From assembly GCA_029204225.1 (NCBI GenBank), contig CM055109.1:18099590-18163589 (forward strand): a stretch of 64,000 nucleotides of DNA. Direction: 5' to 3'. Numbering within the stretch: the stretch's first letter is position 1; each line of letters begins with the position of its first letter. The translations under genes were made by a program, and so were the position numbers. Shown here in pieces: positions 47,601 to 62,284 of the stretch. This stretch comes from Diphasiastrum complanatum (lineage: Eukaryota; Streptophyta; Lycopodiopsida; Lycopodiales; Lycopodiaceae). The notes beneath the pieces are model-generated. The model was not told where the DNA came from. It made no database searches and worked only from the letters and a program-made list of their open reading frames with translations.

Positions 47601-50600
47601 AAGAAAGGCAATAGATTGCAAATGGTTCTACAAACTTAAATTCTCACCCGAAGGTGATATTACACGCTTCAAGGCTCGCCTTGTAGCAAAAGGTTATTCT
47701 CAAAAGTTTGGAGTTGACTATTTTGATACGTTTTCTCCCGTTGTAAAGCAAGCTAGCATACGTTTGTTAGTTGCTTTGGCCGCTTATTATGATCTGGAAA
47801 TGTATCAAATAGATGAGAAAATAGCATATTTATATGGCACACTTGATGAAACTATTTCTATGAAGCAGCCATCAGGCTATGTGAGTAGACATCATCCTAG
47901 TTGGGTTTGCTTGCTTTTAAAAAGTATATATGGTTTAAAGCAATCCGCTAGGCAATGGAATAAAAAGATAGATCAAGTCCTAAGAGCATTGGGGTTTATA
48001 CCATTCATTCCTGATGGTAATGTTTATTTCAAAAGGGTGAATGAGTATTATGTATTGTTGACAGTCTATGTTGATGATTCATTGTTGATAGGAAATTCTA
48101 CTCCTTTCATCAATCATTTTAAGAAGTTAATTGGCTCTATCTTTGATGTTTCGGACCTTGGAGAGGCAAAATTTTGCCTTGGAATTCAAATTCATCATGA
48201 CAGCACCATTGCACTTCATCAATAACATTATATTTTGAAGATCCTAAAGGACTACAATATGCTAAAGGACTACAATATGCTGGAGTGCAAAGGCAAAGAC
48301 ATTCCTATGCTACCTGGAGTTAAATTATCCAAGGAAGATGGAGCGAAGACTGAAGAGGAACATGAAGAAATGTCCAAGATTTCTTATCACAATTTGATTG
48401 GATCTTTAATGTATCTCACTACTTGGACACGGCCTGATATTGCCTATGCAGTTCATACTCTTAGTCAGTTTGCCACTAATCCTGTTGTTATTCATTGGAA
48501 GCATGCTAAATATGTTTTACAATATTTGAAAGCTACTTCCGATTATGGACTTGTTTTCTCTAAACAAGATGGTCTATCACTTGCTTCATACAGTGATGCC
48601 GGTTGGGCTTCTAATGTGGATGATTATAAAAGCATTACAGGAGGATGTAGTATACTTTCAGGGGCAGCCATCACATGGATATGCAAGAAGCAATCTTTTG
48701 TTGCTCAATCCTCTTGCGAAGCGGAATATATTGCAGCCTCAAGAGTTTCTAATGAAGTAGTTTGGCTGCGATTCATGCTTGAACATCTACATCAACTTGA
48801 TGAAGACCCAAGTTCTCTATTTATTGACAACACTTCTGCTATTGTACTTTCAAAAGATGCCGTATTTTGCGACATGCAAGATGCATGCATGACAAACTAG
48901 ACACATGCAATTAGACATGCAAATTGCCACCTACCTTGGACACTTGGCAATAGCATGCAATGCATTGTACATACATCAATTCTTATAAATAGAACCTCCA
49001 CGATTTGGAGGAGTGTGATTTTGGGATAATCTTCCATTCTTCATCACTTTGTTGTCTCCTCCATCTCAGATTATGTAGTAGCTCGCAGTAGGATCTTATC
49101 TGATCATTTACTTGTTTCTCCTTCTCCTCTCATCAGATTTCGATGAGAACAGTTGCATACTGATTCTTGGAGGAGGGCGCTACTAGTCAGATCATTCCCA
49201 CTTTGAATTCAGAGCAGATATGATCCAGGACAACAATCAACCCTGGTCCTGTTTTGTTCAATCATACATTTCTCTTTCATGTATTGTCAGATTTAGGTGA
49301 AATCAAAGGCATAAGTCATCCTTTGCATAGGCTCTATTAACAGAAGCAATTACAAGTCAATCTGGTTCTGATTTTTCCAGATTTAACGCTTTCAACTATA
49401 GTGGCCAGCAAGTAGACATATTCCTGTCCTTGTTTCATCTGAAAGGCATAGAGAAGAATTCACACAGATTGAACTAAGATCAAATCTATGAACCTTGATC
49501 CATTTTGAGTCGTAGAAGACCATCGAGGATTCCTAGATTGGTAAACCTCGATTTTACGATCCTTTTCTATCTGTATTTTTTCTCTAACAGTTTCCGGATG
49601 TGTGTAGATTACAGGGGATTGAATAAGATCACTGTAAAGCATTGGTATCCGATGCCCAGGATTGATGATCTACTGGATGCGTTGCAAGGTGCAACCATTT
49701 TCAGTAAGATAGATCTCAAAAGTGGATACCATCAAATAGGGATTCGAGATGAAGACGGCCTTCAGAAAGCATCGCATAAGCAAGACTTAAGCTATGAAAG
49801 CAGCACATAAGCAAGACTTAGCCCTAGAAAGCAGGAAAGAGAGAGATTAATGAGACTAAAGAGAGAGATCAATATCATCAGCTGAATAACAAGTGACACA
49901 GTTTCCCTACTTATAGCCAAGAGGAAGCCCTAAAAGGGAGCTTCCGGTGGCTAGGGCCCAACTGGGAGGGGTAATAGTGCACCCTCCAAGAAGGCCCCCA
50001 CTCTCCAGTCATATGTCCAAAATGGCCTAATAATGAATAATAAGCCCAAAGGCCAACCATATAGTCTAAGTGTCACTAATGAATAAAAAGGGCCCAAGGC
50101 TTGCTTATGCATAAAGTAAAGTAAATGTAAATGGACGCGGCAAATGTAATGAGCCAAGTCCATAACTACAGGGGTGCTGAGAAGTGGAAGGAAGACTACC
50201 CCTTGCGGAACTCAGAATCAGACTTCTGAGTTCGGTGAACGAGTCTTCCATACGAGATTGAAAATTGACTAAGGCCAACTTCAACTCGTCCACTTCTGTT
50301 ACCAACTGGAGATGCTGCTCCTTTGTAACAAATTCGTCTATATCATCCACGAATTGATCTTGCTCTTCAACCTCCATAGGTTCTTCCCCCTTATTGAACC
50401 TCACAGGGATTCCGTTTTTAGTCCGTCGATGCCTACTTCGAGGTATTATAACTTTTTTTATAGAAAATTTTTATAATTTTTTTTTCGTAAAAAAATATTA
50501 TATATTATGGTACTGCGGTCCCAGTATGGTCCCGCATTACTGGGATCCGCGGTACCCAATACCGCGGGACCTATGTCATAGTGTCTGGTGGTACCGCGAG

Positions 50601-53600
50601 TATGGTGTCGCCCTCAGACCCGCGGTGGTGGCACCATATTTAATATTTTTTTAAATATTTTTTATGATAAAAAATGCATCTAGGATGCAAAAAATAGGCC
50701 AAAAAAATGCAAAAAAAAGGGTTTAGGGTGCAAAAAAAAGGGGACAGTACAGGGAGCAGGGGGCATGTACAACAGCGCTTGGGCACTGTGGGGGAGCAGA
50801 CTATGGGGCCAATGAGAGAGCAGCACATGGGAGAGCAACAAGTGGGGCAGGTCCCTGAGGAGTAGGACATTTTCAGAACGGAAGAGGATATGCCTCTATA
50901 CTTCCAGAGAAAAAGCAGGAAAACCCCTCAGTCTTTCTATGGCTGGCAAAACTGGCTCCCCGAACTGCATGCAGGATCCGCTGCAAGAAGGAACTGACAG
51001 AAGGCAGTCCGGAAGTTTTGGCTTCAAATTGGCCAAAAACCCTGGCTGTTTGGCTGTAAGCTAGTTACTGTTGAAAAACAACTCAAATTTTCGCCAGAAA
51101 AGGTGAAAAAACAGCCTATAAATAGCGGTGAATAGCCTAATTTTCGATTTGGAAGTGGGCATGAGCTATAGCTGAAGTAGGTCACCCTAGTTTGAGAATA
51201 CTTCGTGCCAAATTTCAGGTCAAACCCGAAAAGTTATGAAACTTCGACTGCCCCAAAAATGGTGAAAAATCTGACTTTTCGACAAAATCAGAGATGGTGA
51301 ACGTTTTTCCTTGGGCTAGAACCTTCCTTGGTAGCGACTCAGTACCCACAAGGGCCTGCCAAAATCTCAGCTCAAACTGACACCTGTAGGAGAAGTTATG
51401 ATGAATTGAAGTGCTGATTTTTCCCCTTTTCTAGGCAACGATGGACCTGTAGAACGTTTTTGAGAAGTCTGATCCAAAAACAGCAAATCAATAGATTTCT
51501 TGGGTTGGAACCGCAACACTAGAGGTTCCATAACACCTTAAGAAGCTGTCTCCACCTTTTCCCCCTCAAGAAACAAGCAAACATTGAAGATTTCTCCACT
51601 TTGTCTCTCTAGAACGGGCGATTCTCTCTCTAGAACGAGGCTCTGATACCAGTGTGAGTATAAATAGAGATAGATGATGCGTAGCTCGGCCTACATTAAC
51701 TTATGATTCAGAGCCTCTTTTCACTACAGCTACCCATCGAAAATTGAGATAATAGGGAAAGGAAGGGAGAAATAGGTCTTTTTGATCGGTTGATGCAATA
51801 TTTAGTACTCATGGAAATTGGGAGTCGCGCCTGGTGCCTGAATTGTACTTGAGAAATTAATAAGGTGGTCCCTTTGTCAACCAGGTAATTTTTCAAAGAT
51901 CATGAAAAGTTTTGACGTGAACTTTCAGAGTTAAAGAATCGTTGAAATCGAAGAGAAATTGTAGTCCAATACATATCAAAATAAAGTGATTATAATGTAA
52001 AACGATAAAAAATGAAATAAAAAAACTAAATTCTATGGAATATTAGACTTAAAGAATCCTACTAGACACCATAGTAGGGCAAACACTAAGTGATCCACCC
52101 AGCCTTGCCACTTCCCTATATGGAGTAAGCCCCTCCTAGACCAGTGTGAGGATTGTTAACATGCATGTTGTCAAGTGTCAGCCTCGTGGCTCTGACGTGG
52201 CCGACTGCATGTCAGTGCCCGATGGGGGCCCCTCCTGCTGATAGGGTCCCTAAGCTGTGTTAGGCCTTCTATGGCTATGGTACAGCCCGTGGGTCTCCGG
52301 CCCACTGTAGGCCTGTACTGGTGCACGCTACTCACATTGTCTTGCCCTGGTGGGCGTGTGCGCTGAACACGCCCTTGACTATGGTGTCTGATCTCCAATG
52401 TCCTTTAGGGTTTGGCTCTGGCTACAGGCTTGTAACACTTCCCTTGTGTAGATGGAGAGATTTTGTGTCCATAAGTTTATTCGAGATGCCTCAAGTAAGT
52501 GTCGGCTTTTTGACATCATTGTTTGCCCTATAGCTCTATATGTTGCACCAATCTTACCTCATTCAACTGGGCCAGCATCTTGCGAGTACAGATCAGTATG
52601 ATTTCACATATGATATGGGCTAAGGCCTCAGTTCCACACAAGATCATCCTTATGTAGTTTGTGGTCTCGCCGCTATACCTTGACGTTGTGCTCCAGCTCA
52701 TCACATATATCCAACGAGTTAGTGAGTTCCAGGCTTCTGAGCAGATATATACGCAGGTTGCTCTCATCTCATCTCAGCGCCTACACAGTTAGGGCTACCA
52801 GTTGGCTTGGTTCTCTTAGGCCTTACACTCGGTGTCTCTATCGCTGCACTTCCCTTGAGTAACCCATGACTACATCAGACGAGTCATTTATTAAGCTTAT
52901 CTTAATCGAGCCTGGCTTGGTTAGTTGGGGTTCCAACCCGACTTTTATCGAATTCACTTTTTAGAGAAGATGTATCAGGGTTCCCACTTCTACCCCACAT
53001 TACTTGTGTTTCGGGTTATCACATGGTCTTAGATTCATATTGGGTTAGTTCCGTGTCTCTTCGCACCAGTTTGAGGTTGAGATTGGTCGATTTTAGGGTA
53101 CCCCACGAGAGGATAGGATTTGCCAGTTATGTTCCCTAGGTGAGGTGGAGATTGAGGAGCATCTTATCTTCATATGCCCAACTTATTATGAGATTCGTGG
53201 GAGAGACACTATGGCTTATTCAGAAATACACCAGTCACTTTGCACTCACTTGTTACCTATGAGGATCCACGTTGTTTTGCACTTATGATATGAGAGATGC
53301 TTCTATTACGATAAGATCTACGATAAGATCTCCAGCCTTTGCGTCAAAGTACTCCAGACACACAACTTCATATAACTTCCTTTTTCACCAAACGATGATC
53401 ATGACCAGACCTAGACTCAAATGATAGTGCTTGTGATGATGACCCGACTTCCCACAGAGCTCAGAGATAGTGCACCCCCCAACATTACTCTACAACTAGA
53501 CTAACTTGTCCTACTTTGAGGAGAGGTCCTTCTCACATTCAACATCAACAACATATCCCAGTTTTACTCCCCATTGGAGCTCGTATTACATCTTTTCTTA

Positions 53601-56600
53601 GTAGTAACAACAACAACAACAAAAATATCACTATCACCTCTAGGACATGATTTGAGCCTTTTTACCACTTTACATAGCTATTTCATGTTTTACACCTATG
53701 TGGTTTAGTTACCATTGGTAATTGTACTTCGATTTACATTATATTCTTTTTCTTTATAGTTTTGGAGACGTTTTTAATACGCTCCTATCTATTCCACACA
53801 CTTGATATGTACTTATTCGTCTTATAAAGCTTTCTTTTTTTCTCTCCCTCCCTCTCTTTGATCTTCCAGCGCCCACGATCTCTCTCCTCCCTGCGCATGT
53901 ATGCTTCTGACCCTTTTCCCTCTTCCAATATGTCTCCAACTGAACTTAACACCCCCGTTGTTTCTAGTCCTTACTATTCTTTTGAAGTCTATTCTTCAAC
54001 TAAACTCTACGACAAGTTCCTAGCCTGTGAACTAAAATCTCTAAAATATGAGGTGCACATTCTTAGGGCAGAAGTTAAGCTGCTTAGGAATAGGAATAAT
54101 TACCCGTGGACAGAGGTTGAAGCTTATAGTGTAAATTTCCAATACAGCAGAGGCAACACGATGACAATAGGGCTCAACAAACATCAAAGATTCAAGAGTT
54201 GGAACAAGAGCTGGTCCAACACAAAGAAGCTCCAAAGATGTGGGCCTCATTATTCAAAAATAATGATGGCAAGACTCCCCCACATGTGACCAGTTTTATT
54301 GTTGCGACGATTTTCGAAGAGAAACCGAGAGAACAAAAAGCATTCAACAGGAGCATTAGGGGTCTTTCCGATACCCAAGATCCAATCCGTCTTACATCTT
54401 TAGAGGAAAGAAGATTTGTGCTATGTTTTAGGGAACTATTGTCTATAGGTTGAAGAGAGACGGAGAGCCTTCCAATAAGCTCGTGAATCGAGCAGGATAG
54501 CCTTACAGAGATGAGCAGTGAAATACATTGATGGCAAAAAGAAGTAGATAATTGGGCCCCCCAGGCATGGGAGCGCTCGTCGCCTTGGGTCTCCCTCCAC
54601 ATAAATTGTGGATTGGATTTGGAATTGTAAAGGGATTCACTCATCTATAACGAGAGATTTATTGGAGTTTATGACAACACACCTATTGTCATCTCCCCTT
54701 GTCCCTCTAAGTTCTTGTTCTTTACCTCCAACATGGTTCTGGTAGCCATTAAGAAGATGAGAATACGTCGCGCATGTGATGTCGAGGACTTAGAATCCAT
54801 GCCCGTGATACACTTGTGCTTTTACTTGCTGACGTCCTCAATCATAAATTTACTACTAGTTTCCCCCGTCCTTGATGCACGAATTTATCCATCCCATTCA
54901 TAAGAGCGATGCTTCCATGAGGCCTAATAATTAATGTACTATCATGATCAGGCATGCCATTGCGAAACTCCATAGCAATATTCTGTTAGTACGGAGGCAA
55001 AAAGCAGGAGACTTCATTCTATGGGTCAGGCTGGTTTCAAGTCATGTTACTCCACCATAGATGTTATCATTATCCTTGGGTCCATTGTTGAGCAGGCTAG
55101 GTATAGACGTTAGAGAGTTTATTGTTGCTTTGTGTACTAGTTTCACCAATATCACAGATATGCATTCTTCACAATCTTGATAGAGCATCAACAGCTTCGT
55201 TCTCCTTGCCCTTGATTTATCAAATTACAAAGTCATACACTTCAACTTCTGCTAAGCACCTCTTTTGTTTATTCGCCAACTGCTTTTGACTTAGAAAGTA
55301 CTTCAAACTAGGATGGTCACTTTCTATAATAAACTTTGGACCGTCTAGATAATGCCGCCATTTCTTAAGAGCATGAACTATTGCCAACATCTCATTGTCA
55401 TGCATAAGAACTGGCAGTTTCTTATTGGTCAACTTTTGACCCTCATAAGCAATCACACCATCTTTTTGGCTCAATATGACACTTCTTATTTAGAGGTTGT
55501 GGAACTTAATGTTTTTTACAAATACCATGTTGGCAGTGATGGCACTCTATGAGAAGTTTTTGGGTTGCTTTAGGAGTGAGTCAGGTGTTTTTGATCTAGT
55601 GGCCAAAAGAGGATGTTCTTTTCACGTACTCTATTTGGTTTGTATATTGATGAGCTTGAGGAGGTTATTGGCCAAAGGTTTAGGTTGCAGCCTTGGAGAT
55701 ATTTTGATTGTCATTTTACTATATGTTGATGATGTGGCTCTAGTCTCATTGACTAGAGACGGGCTTTAGAGACACTTGGACAGTTTGACACTTTTTGTAC
55801 TAGGCGGGGATTGAGGGTGAATATTTATAAGACTAAAGTTATGGTCTTCAACACTTCCAGGGCCTTTATGCAAAGATGAGCTTATTTTTATGGCCAACTT
55901 TTAGAGATGGTTTCATTCTACACCTATATGGGGATATAGTTCATGGTCCTAATTTTTAGTATGAGGCATGCAGCGTCAGCTCCAACTTTGGAGGGGTCAT
56001 GCTTCCTAGTCTAGTTGGAGAGATTCTATTTCAGGAGATATATTCACATTGCTCCTAGTAATTGTTTTCTTTTTAGTACTATGGTTACTCCTATAGCATC
56101 GTATGCAGCTGATGCTTGTTGCACATGCCTTCTTCAAACTAGACTACTATATCCAAACTTCAGGTTACTATGCTATCCGGCATGATCTGGGCCAAGCCTT
56201 CAGTTCAACATTAGGTTATCATTGTCGAGTCTGTAGTTCCTCCTTTGCTAGTGCATGCCCTCACTATGGAGAGACTTGTGCTAGCACGTTCAATCTGACT
56301 ACTGGGACACACAACCTCAAATTATGGACTTCTTCTCTAGAAGAAGACCCCAGACAAAAATAGTGGATAGACCCAGAGTTCAAGGATGATGACACAAATA
56401 CAACGTGGGATCAACAAATGACAACACAAAGTATAGTTTTATTTTCTTTTATATGAGTATCATATAGATTAGACAATGTGCAACATAACATCTAGAGCTA
56501 GAGCATCTAGGCATATTGTGAGTGCACATAGTCGAAGGTCACATCATAGCTTTCTTTATTCACCTTGGCTGAGAGTACACATACATTCATCATCTCTAGC

Positions 56601-59600
56601 ATATGGTCTATGCACAATCCTGTATCTTCTAGTATCCTGTAGATGTTATTTTCTTTCTAGATTAGATTTAGACATTATGTAATTCTAGTTTTTGACTTCT
56701 TATTTGGAGACATTGTATATGCTCCCTTATCATTACAAACTTAAGATGTACTATTGGTCTTATATGGCTTTTGGCATTCAAAAGACGTTTTCTTTGTTTC
56801 TTTCTCTCTCTAAGTGTAGTGTTCAGTGCATTCTTCAAACTAATCATCAAACATTGAATGATAACAATACTAGCTTAAAAATTCTAATTATGTAGTTTTT
56901 TGATGGATAAGTATCACAAACTTAAGATGTACTATTGGTCTTATATGGCTTTTGGCATTCAAAAGACGTTTTCTTTGTTTCTTTCTCTCTCTAAGTGTAG
57001 TGTTTAGTGCATTCTTCAAACTAATCATCAAACATTGAATGATAACAATACTAGCTTATAAATTCTAATTATGTAGTTTTTTGATGGATAAGTATCACTC
57101 CTACTAACAAGTTCATCTTATTAGCAATATGCTTTTCTCTTTAGATGCATTGAAAATCATTTTGTTGAGTGTTTTATATATTTTGTACTTTTTTCCAGTG
57201 ATATGGCATGGGAGGGTGGAGGGTTGCGGCTAGCACTTGCTATGGATACATATGTATGTTTCGCAAATGTTAGACCTGAATATCGCTGGTCTTTCTTTGC
57301 TGGAAGTACTTGTGTTTATAGCTTCAAATCTAAAGATCACGATGACCATGCCGTCATGTTTTGGGATGTCAACAGTGGAGAAGGGTAGTCTTCTTTCGTA
57401 CATTATTCCAAATGAGATTGAGCAAGAATCGTCTAGTAAATAATCTCAACCCAAAATATGAGGATTTCAAAATATATTCAATAGAGAAAAAGTTCTCTGA
57501 TTTTCCTTTCTTTTAGGGCCAACAAGCTTTTCTAATTTAGTGTGTTTTAATGTGAATTATTTGATGTGAAAATAATGTTTGCATAAAAGTTTCCAGCTAT
57601 TTATCACTCTATGAATATGGACATAACAAAGAAAAGTTCTATGTTTGAAACTCTCTAAGCTTGAAATATGCTCAATGTCTTATTTCATAGGGAATAAATC
57701 TTGATCACATGGGACACATTAACCCAAAGGTAGAATGAAAAGCACAATATTGTATGACATCTTACATGTAAGGTTTAGTTTGAGTAGAATCTAATGTTTA
57801 TAACTAAAATTATTATATTTGGAATTTTTGCATCTTGAATTTTTTGATTTCAACGATACAAACACTACTAGATGAACTAAGCAATCTCCAAAAACCAACC
57901 GTTACTAAACAAGGATGTTTGAATGTCTCGGAACTATCAATTAAACTGGTCAACAATGTTTGATTAGGACAACTAGTAATCAGGGTTAGGGGAGGACGAG
58001 TCCCAACTTAGAAAATGGCCCTCAATGTTGGGCTTTAAAAAAAAATTACTAAACCTAACTAATTAGAAGAAATGCCACAAGCAATAATGTGAAGAAATGC
58101 CACAAGCAATTGCTATGGTAATAGCCAATATGGGTGAAGATGAAGCATAAGGAGCCCACTATGATAAGCTGGAACAAGAACATGTGCATCAATTAGAGTA
58201 AGGGCCCAGGATAAGCAAAGAGAATATCCATTAGTAGCATCAAGATACTAGCAACAAACAAGAAACCATGCATACTCAAGAATAACCTCAAAATGAAACA
58301 GAAATGAAAAGTACCTATCTGTTATGAACTCAATCACATACATTGATATCAATGAAGAACAATGGCTAAAGCCTTACAAGCGAGACAAGAGATCTCCCAC
58401 GAAATGCCACCAAGCAATTGCTGTTAGAAGAGAAGGAATAAGATAATCTACATAATGACTAAATGGTAGCCCATATATACTATATGGAGGCACTTAGTGA
58501 AACCTTCTAGGCATAGGGGCAAATTAGAGTGCCTTGGTCCCATAAGGACATGCCCTTAATGGTAATTCGCCCGGTAAACTATGGGTATGCTAATTAGGGC
58601 AACTAGTATTTAGGGTTAGGGGAGTACGAGTTCGTAACACTGCCCAACTTTGAAAGACCTTGCCCTCAATGCTGGGCTTAAAAGAAATAGTAAACCCAAA
58701 AAACCTAGAAGAATGGTCCCAACCAATACTATGGTAATAGCCAATCGTAAACAAAATGTGAAAATAAAACTATTAGAAAAATGCATGCGCCAATGGAGGT
58801 ATTGAAGGAGAGGACACAAGTCATCACAACAAGTATTTCAATAATAACACACAAAAAGCCACCAAGCATAATACATTAAAATTGTAGACTATAGCCATCA
58901 ATGGCAGAATATAAAATTGAAACTAAAATAAATGTATCTCCAATGTAGCTACTAAAATGGAGATCATGAAACTTTGGAAAGTAGGAAAAGCAACTACTGT
59001 ATGCCGATGTAGATGCATAAAGGAAAAAATCCAAGAGAGAATGAAGCTCTCTCAAGGTACTCGACCGATGTAGATGCTATCTCAAGGCACTCTGATAGCC
59101 CAAGTATGCCATAGAGAAATGTCAACATGTAGGACCTTAAGAACTGAGATATCGAAAGCCAGAAGAATGGCCCAAGAAGACCACCAAAAGATGACAACTC
59201 GAAACCATAGCAACTTGGGCATCCTACAGGGGGCACACTATTGTCCCTCCCGACCTAAGTTTTTGGTGAAGTTATTGACTTTTCTTATAGTAAAAGTAAC
59301 GTCAAGGCTCCAGGAAGCTTCCAATTAGGGATTCTTTGTGGGTAATATTAGGAGCATTGGTATTTATTTGTCACTTTTGGATATTGAGGAGATAACTATC
59401 TTAAGTTAGGATTAGCCTTTGTTGCCTCATTTATGGTCTTTATGCTTCATGATACTAAAATCTGTGAATTTGTTCATAACTAGCCTCCAATCACATTAGT
59501 AGCTCTAAATCGAGGACATGCAGATTCTTTTTGTTCTTACAGCCCATTGCTCTTCGTACCTAACATGACTACCTCCGTCGGACTTGGCAAACTCCTTGTT

Positions 59601-61371
59601 GCTCATTCTCCCTCAATCAACAATAAATGGCACACTTAAGCATTAAAAACTTTCATGATCAGGCCTCTAATGAAATAAAAGCATAAATAAGATGGCCGTT
59701 CTTTGGCAATCATCATCAAATAGAAATAACAAAATCAACTTACGGAGGGTCAACAATTTGCCTCTTGAAATCAAGCACCAAGAGCCAAAGAGGACCTTCA
59801 GCCTAAGGTTCTTCTTGCAATACCTTAATGTAGCTAGAATCTTGTATTGCAAGTTTTGAATGTAGAAGTCCTAGTTGGCTGTGGATTTACTTATATTTCA
59901 ACAAATTTTAAACTCTTTGACAGTCCTTGGCTTAACTATCAGTAAGGAAGCCTGCTTATTCCTCAAGAATCATCACTATGAGGCTTACCTCATCCATAAG
60001 CCACCTCCACAAGTTTGATTCTAGTTATTCCTTGGATTTGAAGTCGACAATTTTATCTAATAATAGCTTTATCAATAGCAATTCTTTCTCTCCTCAACGG
60101 TCCAATGTAGTTGCTACCTTCAATAGATCAAAACCATGCAAAGTTGATGCAAATGAGCTTTTGTTGGTCTTACTCGCTCATCAATGGGGGTTTTATGTTT
60201 CTGAATGTGGCTTTGATACAAAATATGTGGACCTAGTTTTCCAAGATAGTTCTAGCCTATCCCATATCGCGGTGACGAATCTGATATTAATTTTTTTTCC
60301 CTATACAATATTGCTTTGTTGGCAACAAGCCATTCTAGTTGGTTACAAATAAGCTAGGGTGTTCGAATTTGATATCACCCAAGTTTTTTTTCCTTACGAT
60401 GTCACTTTGGTGTGTGAGAGTGTAGTTTTGGTACGATTTTTGCTTTTTGAAAATGGGCTAGGGCACACAAATCTGATATCACAAAAACCTTAAAAAAAGG
60501 AATTCGAAGAAGTGCCAAAGAAAAAAATGTGCACCCAATAGGGTGCTAAATAAGAAAGCTGCTGGCCAAGTGTAGTAGAAAAATCCAGCAAGCACTAGGT
60601 GAAAATACCCCTAATTCGAAATACAATAATTTATGTAGATAATTCAGATTTGTACCTCTTAGGAAAGAGGTGTACATCACTAATTTATAGGATACTTTTA
60701 GACAATCTATGGTGGTGGCAAGGTTGCTACCTAATATGAAAGCTTCTTATCAAAAGTGTAGAAATTTCCTACTATCACAACAAAGTTTCAAAGCAAAAAA
60801 AGGGGTACCCTTCTACACAACTCTTGGTTCGATCAAGAATGCAAGGACACCAGGATGGAATCCAAGCAACGTCGTGGAGTCGAGGTAGCTTTCCACGCAT
60901 AGAAGTAAAGAATGAAATTTGTTGCTAGCAATAAATTTATAAAAAGAGAATAGGTGTTGCATACAGCAGCCTGCAAGATCAGCCCGTTGAGCCATGAATA
61001 TGTGGAGACAATATAAGGATATTTGTTTGAAAATGCATGAAATAGTCCCTAGTGTTACCAATTCTCATACATATAGGGAAAAGTCCGTGGCTGTAGGTAG
61101 CGATGGCCCAAGAACGGGTGGGATGCACAAGAGATTAGATTAGATCAGATTATGTTTATTAATGTCCACGGAGTATATCGTTTTTGTCATGTATTTGTGT
61201 TTGTTGAATTTGAGTATATGTGAGTTTTTGTCATTTGTTATATATAGCTTCTTCATGTAAACCTCATGTAGTAGTTAACTTGTGAAATCAATATAAGTAA
61301 TTAACTTTTGGCTTGTTGGTATTATCAACCCGAGGGATCACAAAGAAGGCCAACTCAAGCATGATACACCA

Positions 61372-61469
<98 letters not shown>

Positions 61470-62253
61470 AAAACCTTGATTCTTGAACCCCTTTGTACTA
61501 GTCAGGTACTGCAAATATGTAAAGCATTTGGTTGGAATATGTAGTTTTGGTGATTATTGTATTCTTGCCACCAAGGTACGCACTTCTTTTTTTCCATGAA
61601 AACTTGAAGGTGTACTCAAGTTTGATTGTGTCGTTCATTTAACAATTATTACTATATGTATGAATGAACAACACCATGTATGTATCGATTTATCATGTCA
61701 TAAACACAAAGATTGGCTCATTGGCATATTTACTCATCTTAGAATTCAAAAGATAAAATCAAAGATACCTTTTATGTTTTGATTGCAATTTCAAGATAAT
61801 AGTTTCCCAACTACTTCTGCATAAAAATTTGAGTGAAACGCAAAATTTATCTGTGATGTTTGCAAAATTAGCTCTTGATTTTGTTTTTACATGATAAATA
61901 ATCATAATACTGATATTATTTTGGCCAAAATGAGTTTGTACATTGCTCTTATGGCTACAAAATCCTTTTATGCTTATTTCTTCGCATGTTTACCAAAAAA
62001 GTTGGCCAAGTCTATCTTTTCTTGTGGTTGAGACCCACCATATATATTGGGAGAAATATGTGGCAAAGAAACAAATAGACAAAAAAGTCCTGAATGGAGG
62101 CAGTGCTTTGTGAGATTATATAACTTGAAGCCATACAATTAGAGTGGTATCGGAGGAGATTTCATTTCTTTGCAAAAAGCGGATACAATTTAGTGATAGT
62201 TGTTGCAATATAACATTTCAACTCCATTGAGCCTAATTAAAATAAAGTATTCT

Positions 62254-62284
<31 letters not shown>

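Larger units (their letters stand above)
20612..57198. other. WDR35 intron 5, 36.6 kb, filled with nested transposons
   Basis: The intron runs from GTCTATTG to TTTTTTCCAG. Only its first ~150 bp (20612-20759) and last ~100 bp look free of recognisable insertions. It contains elements A to F, LINE, hAT and solo-LTR remnants listed separately. Confidence 0.93.

Noticed and set aside
57985-58625. GGGTTAGGGG motifs as interstitial telomeres
   Set aside because: Single units within a diverged direct repeat, not arrays.
59978-60352. 124-codon ORF in intron 6
   Set aside because: No domain recognised and the C-terminal part runs into a dispersed repeat; not listed as a gene.
7604-61468. CT/GA arrays as a CRISPR or structured repeat array
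   Set aside because: Simple dinucleotide microsatellites without spacers; a plant nuclear context.
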